A stretch of 17,719 nucleotides of DNA. It comes from UBA4675 sp964601265 (GTDB lineage Bacteria > Bacillota > Clostridia > Christensenellales > Borkfalkiaceae). The translations under genes were made by a program, and so were the position numbers. Shown here piece by piece: positions 5,926 through 12,008 of this stretch; positions within the stretch are counted from its first letter, which is position 1; every line of letters starts with the position of its first letter. The stretch spans positions 1 to 17,719 of the forward strand of contig CAZRMT010000030.1 in NCBI GenBank assembly GCA_964601265.1, read 5' to 3'. The notes beneath the pieces are model-generated. The model worked only from the letters and a program-made list of their open reading frames with translations, was not told the origin of the DNA and ran no database searches.

Positions 5926-8409
5926 ATGTTAAAAAAGACTACCGCAAGCGAAGCTTTAACGGCAGAGTTTAAAAGCACTTTGGCAAAAACCAAACTTTTA
6001 GATACGGAAGTAGACCAAGAACTTAAAAAATCGTTTATCGCTTATGCAATGGCGGTAAACGTTTCAAGAGCTATTCCCGACGTAAGGGACGGACTTAAAC
6101 CCGTTCACAGAAGAATTTTGTATTCTATGAACGAACTAGGCTTAACGCCCGATAAAGCGTACAGAAAGTGCGCTACCATAGTCGGTGACGTTTTAGGTAA
6201 ATATCACCCGCACGGAGATAGTTCCGTATACGACGCATTAGTTCGTCTTGCTCAAGATTTCTCTATAAATCTTCCGCTAGTCGACGGACACGGAAACTTC
6301 GGTTCGGTCGACGGGGACAGTGCGGCGGCGTATAGGTATACGGAAGCCAGAATGAGTAAAATGGCTTTGGAAATGTTGCGTGAAATCGACAAAAACACCG
6401 TTGATTTCTATCCCAACTTCGACGATACGAGAATGCAACCTTGCGTTCTTCCGTCAAGATACCCGAACTTGCTTGTAAACGGTTCGGACGGAATAGCCGT
6501 AGGTATGGCGACGAATATTCCGCCTCATAATTTGGCAGAGTGTATAAACGGCGTTTTAGCACAAATCGACAATCCTGAAATCACGGTCGAAGAATTGATG
6601 CAATACATTCCCGCACCCGATTATCCTACGGGCGGACTTTTGGATAGAAGCGGAATTAAACAAGCGTACACTACCGGTAAAGGACACGTAACTTTAAGGG
6701 CAAGATGCGATACGGAAGAGTTCAATAACGGTACGAGGACGAGAATAATCGTTACCGAACTTCCTTATCAAGTTAATAAACAAGAGCTTATAAAGAAAAT
6801 AGTCGAACTTGTAAAAGACAAGAGAGTAGAAGGTATTTCCAATATTAACGACGAATCCGACAGACACGGAATGAGAATAGTTATCGAGCTTAAAAAAGAC
6901 GCTCAACCTATGGTCGTACTCAATACCTTATATAAGCATACCGATTTACAAGTCGGTAACGGAATTAACTTCCTTGCGCTTGTTGACGGCGAACCCAAAG
7001 TTTTGGGGTTAAAACAGATAATTGCCGAATATATTAAGCACCAAGAAGACGTTATCACTAGAAGAACGAGATTCGAGCTTAACAAAACGCAAGAAAGAGA
7101 GCATATCGTAAAAGGTCTTGTTATAGCTTTGGCAAATATCGACGAAGTTATAGCGATAATAAAAAAATCAAAAGAAAGACAAGACGCTATGGCAAACTTA
7201 ATGAGTTCTTTCAATTTGTCCGACAGACAAGCCGACGCAATTTTGAATATGAGATTGCAACGTCTTACTTCTATGGAAGTTGAAAAACTTCAAGAAGAAT
7301 TGGAACAACTCGATAAATTGATTGCCGACTTACAAGATATTTTAGCTAAAAAAGAAAGAGTTTACGATATAATCAAAAAGGATTTAATAGAATTAAAAGA
7401 AAAATATCCTTCGCCCAGAAAAACCGAAATTTCTTCTTTCTCGGGTGTGGTTGACGCCGACTTAATCGACAGAGAAGACGTTGTAATTTCTATGACGCAT
7501 TTAGGTTACGTTAAACGTTTACCCGTAGCGGAATACAAAGCTCAACATAGAGGCGGAAGAGGCGTTACGGCGCATAAAACGAAAGAGGAAGATTTCGTTG
7601 AAAAGATGTTCGTTTGTTCCACGCACGACCAAGTATTGTTCTTTACCGATAAGGGAAAAGTGTTTACGACTTTCGGATACAACATTCCCGAAGCCCAAAA
7701 AACCGCAAGGGGTAGAGCGATAGTTAACTTCTTACAGTTAGACGAAAACGAAAAAGTTACCGCAATGATTGACTGGAAAGAGGGGTTTGAGGGCAATATT
7801 TTAATAGCTACCAAACAAGGTTTAATTAAAAAGACTTCTTTAACCGAATTCGAAAGTATAAGAAAAGGCGGAAAGATAGCCATAACGCTAAGGGAGGACG
7901 ACTCCGTAATAGCGGTTGAAATGACCAACGGCGAGCAAGAAATTATGATTGCTTCCAATTACGGTAAAGTTATCAGATTTAGCGAAACCGAAATAAGAGA
8001 AACGGGTAGAAGTAGTCAAGGCGTTAAGGCGATGAATTTGACCGACGGCGACAGATTAGTCGATATGTTAGTCGTAAAAGAGGGCTACGATATTTTAACT
8101 ATAAGCGAATTCGGATACGGTAAACGTAGCGATATAGAAGATTACCGCTTGCAAGGTCGTTCGGGTAAAGGTATTAAGGCGGGCGAATTTAACGAGCAAA
8201 CGGGAAATTTGGTTAACCTTAAACAAGTATTGCCCGAAGAGGACGTAATGTTAATTACCGAAAACGGCGTTATAATACGTACTAGCGCAAGCGAAATTTC
8301 CAAGATAGGAAGAAGCACGAAAGGCGTTAGAATTATGAAAACCGACGGAGACAGAATAGTAACCGTTGCGATAACCGCAGTAGGGGAAGAAGAAGCCGAA
8401 GAAGAATAG
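5926..8409 (+). CDS. gyrA: DNA gyrase subunit A
   Basis: An 827-residue breakage-reunion subunit. It carries about 16 extra N-terminal residues compared with the E. coli protein, so conserved sites are shifted: PDVRDGLKPVHRRIL, the quinolone-determining stretch HPHGDSSVYDA with S99 and D103 (equivalent to E. coli S83 and D87, both the susceptible-type residues), and catalytic tyrosine Y138 in RYTEARMSK. The C-terminal DNA-wrapping pinwheel begins with a GyrA-box QHRGGRG at 540-546, which distinguishes GyrA from ParC. The protein ends with an acidic tail (GEEEAEEE), a feature known in several gyrases to tune supercoiling. GGAGAG at 5915-5920 is the ribosome binding site. A terminator follows directly. 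Confidence 0.97.
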   Translation: MLKKTTASEALTAEFKSTLAKTKLLDTEVDQELKKSFIAYAMAVNVSRAIPDVRDGLKPVHRRILYSMNELGLTPDKAYRKCATIVGDVLGKYHPHGDSSVYDALVRLAQDFSINLPLVDGHGNFGSVDGDSAAAYRYTEARMSKMALEMLREIDKNTVDFYPNFDDTRMQPCVLPSRYPNLLVNGSDGIAVGMATNIPPHNLAECINGVLAQIDNPEITVEELMQYIPAPDYPTGGLLDRSGIKQAYTTGKGHVTLRARCDTEEFNNGTRTRIIVTELPYQVNKQELIKKIVELVKDKRVEGISNINDESDRHGMRIVIELKKDAQPMVVLNTLYKHTDLQVGNGINFLALVDGEPKVLGLKQIIAEYIKHQEDVITRRTRFELNKTQEREHIVKGLVIALANIDEVIAIIKKSKERQDAMANLMSSFNLSDRQADAILNMRLQRLTSMEVEKLQEELEQLDKLIADLQDILAKKERVYDIIKKDLIELKEKYPSPRKTEISSFSGVVDADLIDREDVVISMTHLGYVKRLPVAEYKAQHRGGRGVTAHKTKEEDFVEKMFVCSTHDQVLFFTDKGKVFTTFGYNIPEAQKTARGRAIVNFLQLDENEKVTAMIDWKEGFEGNILIATKQGLIKKTSLTEFESIRKGGKIAITLREDDSVIAVEMTNGEQEIMIASNYGKVIRFSETEIRETGRSSQGVKAMNLTDGDRLVDMLVVKEGYDILTISEFGYGKRSDIEDYRLQGRSGKGIKAGEFNEQTGNLVNLKQVLPEEDVMLITENGVIIRTSASEISKIGRSTKGVRIMKTDGDRIVTVAITAVGEEEAEEE

Positions 8410-8415
8410 TTTAAT

Positions 8416-8457
8416 AAAAAGGCAAGCCGTTTTGTAAAACGACTTGTCTTTTTTTTT
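8416..8457 (+). terminator. Rho-independent terminator of the gyrBA operon
   Basis: GGCAAGCCGTTTT (8421-8433) pairs with AAAACGACTTGTC (8436-8448), with one mismatch and one G-T pair, followed by nine Ts (8449-8457) and preceded by As that extend the stem. Confidence 0.85.
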
Positions 8458-8471
8458 GGATAATAGTTTAT

Positions 8472-8504
8472 AAAAAACGACTGCTTTAAAAGTGGTCGTC
8501 TTTT
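8472..8504 (-). terminator. Terminator of the minus-strand membrane-protein gene
   Basis: A hairpin formed by ACGACTGCTT (8477-8486) and AAGTGGTCGT (8490-8499), with a run of A at 8472-8477 that reads as a T-tract on the minus strand. It starts at the stop codon of the convergent gene, so it serves that gene and may also block read-through from gyrA. Confidence 0.65.
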
Positions 8505-9279
8505 AATTAAAAACGTCTTTCGTTTCTTCTTTTTTTCCGAAAAACCTGCCTATAAGTCCGAGAATACATAAAATTGTTCCGAATAAAAGGTAGAAAACGG
8601 GATAATAAGTAAATAACGATATAATTAAAAGAGTAATTCCGTACCATATAAAACGCTTGCCGTTTTCCTTAATTAAAAAGCTTTTTAGCGTTTCTGAAAA
8701 TTTAACTTTTTCTTTTTCCGGAATTTTACTTACGTCCGGGAAACAATTAACTTTTTTCATTAACAAAAAAAGGTTTTCGGCATTTTGTATAATTATTCTT
8801 TCACTGAAATCGTTTGCGAAAATTTTGCTTTGCTCGGATAATTCGGAGCAAAAAATCAAAGTTTTTGCATTGTTTTCCGTTTTTTTATAAAAAGAGCAAA
8901 GCTCGTCTTTTGTAATCGGTTCAAACTTAAACAAAATAAATACGTTATAATTTTTATAAATAAGTTTATTTCCCGACTTTATAAAATTATAATCGAGCAA
9001 GGTGAAAAGTTTTACCAAAAAATCAAAGTTTTGTTTGTCTAAATTCATTTTTAACTTGGTTTTAATTTTTTCAAGTTTTTTTTCTTCCTCTTTATTTTTT
9101 ACGTACTTTTTTCTTTTCGTTACCTTTTGTTTTGCGTATAAAAAAATAATACACGCAGACAGCGTGAACGATAATAAGAAATTATATTTTTTTATGCCCA
9201 TATGTTTGCTTAACGCAAAAGAAATTATAAACAACGTAAAAAATCCTAACACGCAGTCGAGTATGTCTGAAAGCTTCAT
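8503..9279 (-). CDS. Four-helix membrane protein with probable degenerate Mrr-like domain
   Basis: 258 residues. Two hydrophobic helices lie at about 8-24 and 32-50, then a very charged linker (50-80), a soluble domain (about 84-178), and two more helices (about 207-243) before a charged tail. The soluble domain reads like the Mrr_cat restriction-endonuclease fold: FDFLVKLFTLLDYNFIK (family: FE..v..lL...GY.v), a strand VFILFKF where the family has VQ.K, and TLIFCSELSEQSKIFAND, ERIIIQNAENLFLLMKK where the family has its F...A...A......LIDG..L..LL end. The family's catalytic aspartate ahead of the Q.K strand is not visible, so nuclease activity is doubtful. AGGAG at 9286-9290 is 6 bases before the ATG. 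The gene is single and convergent with gyrA. The domain assignment is by eye and only moderately sure. Confidence 0.55.
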   Translation of the reverse strand: MKLSDILDCVLGFFTLFIISFALSKHMGIKKYNFLLSFTLSACIIFLYAKQKVTKRKKYVKNKEEEKKLEKIKTKLKMNLDKQNFDFLVKLFTLLDYNFIKSGNKLIYKNYNVFILFKFEPITKDELCSFYKKTENNAKTLIFCSELSEQSKIFANDFSERIIIQNAENLFLLMKKVNCFPDVSKIPEKEKVKFSETLKSFLIKENGKRFIWYGITLLIISLFTYYPVFYLLFGTILCILGLIGRFFGKKEETKDVFN

Positions 9280-9311
9280 AACGGTCTCCTTTTGTGATTA
9301 TTGCCGAAAAT

Positions 9312-9341
9312 GTTTATTTATAAACTTGTAATGTTTATAAA
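9312..9341. promoter_or_regulatory. Inverted repeats (candidate operator) between divergent genes
   Basis: TTTATAAAC (9317-9325) and GTTTATAAA (9333-9341) are perfect 9-base inverted arms around TTGTAAT. A third copy, GTTTAT (9312-9317), makes a palindrome with ATAAAC (9320-9325). The cluster covers the -35 of the nadD-yqeK promoter and lies upstream of the minus-strand membrane gene, so a protein bound here could control both. No known regulator site is recognised. Confidence 0.45.
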
Positions 9342-9354
9342 AATATGCTAAAAT
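9326..9354 (+). promoter_or_regulatory. Promoter of nadD-yqeK
   Basis: TTGTAA (9326-9331), 17 bases, then TAAAAT (9349-9354) preceded by TG (9346-9347) as an extended -10. Transcription should start near 9361, two bases before the ATG at 9363, implying a leaderless message. Confidence 0.55.
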
Positions 9355-9362
9355 TTAAACGT

Positions 9363-10475
9363 ATGGAAAAAGTAATACTTTATGGCGGAACTTTTGACCC
9401 CGTTACGAGCGAACACATAAATATAATAAAGCAACTTGCTCTTATTGAAGGCGTAAAAAAAGTTATAGTCGTTCCCGATTATCAGCCTCCCCATAAATTA
9501 AATACTTCCACACCTGCTTCTTATAGAAAAGAAATGCTCGAAATTGCTTTAAAGAGCGTTGAGAGAGTGGAAATATCCGACTTTGAGATAAATCAAAAAA
9601 AAGCGGTTTACTCGTTTGTTACCGTTGAGCACTACAAAAAACTTTATCCCGATTGCGAACTTTATTTTGCAATGGGTACCGATATGCTCGCCGAATTTTC
9701 TTCGTGGAAAAATCCTGAACGCATTTTGCAAAACGCAGACATAATTTTAATCGAGCGTGAAAACGGCGGAGATAACGAAAAAGCTATTTATGGTTTTGAA
9801 AAAAAATATTCAAAAAAGGTTTTTCAAACAACCTATAAAGGGAAAGACGTGTCTTCGCAAGAAGTGAGATTAAGGCTTTACTTGTCGCTTGATACCGAGG
9901 ATTTGTTAACAAGCGAAATTAGGGAATATATAAATCTTAAAAACTTGTATAAACCTAACCGTTTTTACGAATATATAAATCAAGTGTTGCCCGAAAAAAG
10001 GCGAAAACATACTTTGGGCGTAATTCTTTGCGGTAAAAAAATCGCAAAAAAATTAAAAGTCGATCAAGTAAAAACGGAACTAGCGTGTTTATTGCACGAT
10101 AACGCAAAGTATTTAGATTACAGACGCTATCGAGAATTTATCTTGCCCGACGGTGCGCCTAAAAGCGTTGAACATCAATTTTTAGGGGCGTTTATCGTCG
10201 AATGCGTCTTAATGGTTAACGATGAAGAAATTTTAAGCGCGGTTAAATATCATACTACGGGCAGACCTAGTATGACTTTGCTTGAAAAAATAGTTTTCAC
10301 TGCCGACGTTATAGAACGTGGAAGAAATTTTGAGGGCGTAGAGAAATTAAGGAAAAGCGTTGAAGCCGATTTCGAAAAAGGTTTTCGTGATTGTATGTGC
10401 GATTTATACTTATCGCTAAAGAGTGGCGGAGACGTGTATTATCTTACAAAGCAAGCGTACGATTTTTATAAGTAA
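9363..10475 (+). CDS. nadD-yqeK: Fused nicotinate-nucleotide adenylyltransferase (NadD) and YqeK HD phosphohydrolase
   Basis: 370 residues, two enzymes. Residues 1-~195 are NadD, which makes nicotinic acid adenine dinucleotide from NaMN and ATP: GGTFDPVTSEH (8-18), VPDYQPPHK, and the late VSSQEVRLRL substrate/phosphate motif. The usual HxGH or TxGH reads TSEH here. Residues ~200-370 are YqeK, an HD-domain hydrolase of diadenosine tetraphosphate: metal ligands H216, H245-D246, H271, H297 (YHTTG) and D315 (TADVIE) are all present. Separate adjacent genes are common in Bacillota; here they are one frame. I chose ATG 9363 because it puts MEKVILYGG in family register and the promoter at 9326-9354 would begin transcription just before it; an earlier ATG at 9345 lies inside the -10. 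No ribosome binding site is visible for either. rsfS follows, as in other Bacillota. Confidence 0.92.
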   Translation: MEKVILYGGTFDPVTSEHINIIKQLALIEGVKKVIVVPDYQPPHKLNTSTPASYRKEMLEIALKSVERVEISDFEINQKKAVYSFVTVEHYKKLYPDCELYFAMGTDMLAEFSSWKNPERILQNADIILIERENGGDNEKAIYGFEKKYSKKVFQTTYKGKDVSSQEVRLRLYLSLDTEDLLTSEIREYINLKNLYKPNRFYEYINQVLPEKRRKHTLGVILCGKKIAKKLKVDQVKTELACLLHDNAKYLDYRRYREFILPDGAPKSVEHQFLGAFIVECVLMVNDEEILSAVKYHTTGRPSMTLLEKIVFTADVIERGRNFEGVEKLRKSVEADFEKGFRDCMCDLYLSLKSGGDVYYLTKQAYDFYK

Positions 10476-10512
10476 AATCGTTTACAAATTATGGATAAAG
10501 GATAAAATTTAT

Positions 10513-10860
10513 ATGGAAAGTAAAGAATTAAGCGACGTTTTAATTAAAACGTTACAAGAAAAGAAAGCAAAAGACGTAATAAGAATTTTTGTCGGAGAGA
10601 AAACCATTCTTGCGGATTATTTCGTTATATGCGACGCAAGTAACCCTTCGCTTGTTAAGGCGTTGGCGCAGTACTGTGAGGACGAGGCTGAAAAGAACGG
10701 AGTAGTTGCGTTAAGAAAAGAAGGTATTTCCGAGGGGAGATGGGCTGTTGTCGATTTCGGCGGTGTAATTTTGCATATATTTAATAAAGAGTCTAGGGAT
10801 TTTTATCTTATCGAAAGACTTTGGCAAGACGAAGGCAACGTGGAAACTTTTGAAGACTAA
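10513..10860 (+). CDS. rsfS: Ribosomal silencing factor RsfS
   Basis: A 115-residue protein with the RsfS/DUF143 signature: LSDVLIKTLQEKKAKDV, ILADYFVICDASNPSLVKAL, and the C-terminal EGRWAVVDFGGVILHIF ... RDFYLIERLW. RsfS binds ribosomal protein uL14 on the large subunit and blocks joining of the subunits when nutrients are short. The start is ATG 10513, with AAAGGA at 10497-10502; an upstream in-frame ATG at 10423 would overlap nadD-yqeK and add 30 residues unlike the family. It lies 37 bases after nadD-yqeK, probably on the same transcript. Its stop overlaps the stop of a small minus-strand gene. Confidence 0.95.
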   Translation: MESKELSDVLIKTLQEKKAKDVIRIFVGEKTILADYFVICDASNPSLVKALAQYCEDEAEKNGVVALRKEGISEGRWAVVDFGGVILHIFNKESRDFYLIERLWQDEGNVETFED

Positions 10861-11018
10861 TTTTTCGGCGGTTTTTTAGAACGTACTTTGTTTTTAAAGG
10901 GTAAATCGTATTTTTCGGTTTTGTGCAGAGGTTTTTTAGACGGCTTAAGTATTCTTAAAATATATGCAACCGTCATATATACGCAAAATACACATACTGC
11001 TATTAAAAATCCTTTCAT
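10857..11018 (-). CDS. Small 53-residue membrane protein
   Basis: A short open frame that fills the space between rsfS and the DeoC-like gene. It reads MKGFLIAVCVFCVYMTVAYI (one membrane helix, residues about 3-24), then a basic, proline-rich tail (RILKPSKKPLHK, ending KKPPKN). The single helix with positive residues after it predicts N-out/C-in topology. Its TAG shares bases with the rsfS TAA. A TATAAT on the minus strand at 11025-11030 ends seven bases before the ATG, and no ribosome binding site is seen, so the message could be leaderless; the -35 is weak. I do not recognise a family. The well-formed hydrophobic segment, basic tail and exact fit of the gap argue for a real gene, but it could be chance. 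Confidence 0.5.
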   Translation of the reverse strand: MKGFLIAVCVFCVYMTVAYILRILKPSKKPLHKTEKYDLPFKNKVRSKKPPKN

Positions 11019-11092
11019 AACCAAATTATAACTTAAAAAAAATATCGCTTTTTTTCTTCAATAGTCGAAAATTAGCGAAAAAGGAGATATTT

Positions 11093-11830
11093 ATGGAAAA
11101 CGAAAACTTGAATATAAACGATATTTTAGGTCAAACCGAACAGCAATCCAAAGAAGAGTATAACAATTTCAGGGTTGCCAAAATCCGTGAAAAACTTTAT
11201 TATCCCGTTTTGCGCGGAGGCGTTTCTCCCGAACATTTAAGAAACGTTGCCGACAGCGTAAAAAAAGAGGGGCTTCGTGGAATGATTGTTCTACCGTCGT
11301 ACGTTAGCGCAGTATCGACAATCTTATCGGGTGGCGAATGTTTGCTTGCGGTTGCCGTCGGGTATCCTTTCGGAGAGGGTAATTTAGATACGATTATTCA
11401 TGCCGTTAAAACGCTTGCAAAAAAGCCCGTGGACGAAATAATCGTGGTATTGTCCGTTAGCGACTTAAAGTTCTTAAAAGCAAAAAGTAGCGAAAAGATA
11501 TTAAAAGTTTTAGCTTCTGTCTCGAAGAAAAAGAACGTTAGCGTTATGTTTGACGCTTCTAGGTTTATTACGGAAGATTTAGAAAAGACGATAAAAGTTA
11601 TATCTTCTTATTCTCTTACGAATATATATATTACGACAGGTTTTTACGGCGAAACGTTTTCGCTTGATAATTTAAACACGATAAGAAATTCGCTTAAAAA
11701 ACCCGTTAAACTCATTAGCGGAGCGCAAGACCTTTCTTGCGAGGGTACGGTTGCGTTAATGAAAGAAACAGACTACGTCTTTACTTCTAAGGCGATTGAT
11801 ATTATTACTCAAATAAAACAAAATATATAA
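11093..11830 (+). CDS. DeoC-fold protein lacking key catalytic residues
   Basis: 245 residues. From about residue 35 the chain follows deoxyribose-phosphate aldolase (DeoC) TIM-barrel order: an SPEHLRNVADSVKKEG helix, VLPSYV (family CVNPxxV), AVAVGYPFGEGNLDT (family vGFPlG...t), VDEIIVVL (family vDmvi), IYITTGFYG (family VKTSTGF) and PVKLISGAQD (family vKasGGvr). The Schiff-base lysine position is Y179 and the catalytic aspartate position is I117; only the second lysine (K206) is kept. It is therefore unlikely to be an active aldolase and may be a binding or structural relative. A polar 30-residue N-terminus is extra. AAGGAG at 11081-11086 is 6 bases from the ATG. It stands alone before the FMN riboswitch; no deoxynucleoside genes are nearby. 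Confidence 0.65.
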   Translation: MENENLNINDILGQTEQQSKEEYNNFRVAKIREKLYYPVLRGGVSPEHLRNVADSVKKEGLRGMIVLPSYVSAVSTILSGGECLLAVAVGYPFGEGNLDTIIHAVKTLAKKPVDEIIVVLSVSDLKFLKAKSSEKILKVLASVSKKKNVSVMFDASRFITEDLEKTIKVISSYSLTNIYITTGFYGETFSLDNLNTIRNSLKKPVKLISGAQDLSCEGTVALMKETDYVFTSKAIDIITQIKQNI

Positions 11831-11840
11831 AACATAAATA

Positions 11841-11957
11841 AATCTTTGGGGCGGAGCGAAATTCTCCACCGGCAGTATAGTCTGCGAAGAGCCTTTCGGC
11901 TCCCGACGAAGTGAAATTCTTCGACCGACGGTTATAGTCCGGATGGAAAAAGTAATT
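11841..11957 (+). promoter_or_regulatory. FMN riboswitch (RFN element) aptamer
   Basis: The conserved RFN core is plain: TTTGGGGCGGAGCGAAATTC with a GGAG/CTCC stem (11853-11856/11864-11867), ACCGGCAGTATAGTC, a GAGCC-TTTC-GGCTC hairpin (11889-11902), the second GAAGTGAAATTCTTC stem, GACCGACGGTTATAGTCC and the closing GGATGG. Both GAAATTC repeats and both TATAGTC repeats of the family are present. It senses flavin mononucleotide and should lower expression of the following riboflavin-transporter gene when FMN is plentiful. Confidence 0.97.
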
Positions 11958-12007
11958 TTTTCTCCCGCATTATTGCGGGATTTTTCCCGAGAAAAAGGAG
12001 TTTTCTC
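11956..12007 (+). promoter_or_regulatory. Riboswitch expression platform with competing hairpins
   Basis: Between the aptamer and the start codon lie several mutually exclusive pairings. CCCGCA (11964-11969) pairs with TGCGGG (11974-11979), followed by TTTTT, as a terminator. CGGGA (11976-11980) can instead pair with TCCCG (11985-11989). GAGAAAA (11989-11995) can pair with TTTTCTC (12001-12007), leaving the AGGAG ribosome binding site in the loop, or with TTTTCTC further upstream (11958-11964). Which pairing is the ON state is inference. Confidence 0.6.
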
Positions 12008-12008
12008 T

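Noticed and set aside
8657..9331. Plus-strand open frames opposite the minus-strand membrane protein
   Set aside because: Phe/Ser/Leu-rich shadows of a lysine-rich gene; no ribosome binding site and no recognisable domain.
10423..10512. Longer N-terminus for rsfS
   Set aside because: It would overlap nadD-yqeK and adds residues not found in RsfS; ATG 10513 has a ribosome binding site.
11943..12008. Earlier in-frame start for the RibU-TsaE gene
   Set aside because: This ATG is part of the riboswitch closing sequence; ATG 12009 has the AGGAG site and the family-like N-terminus.
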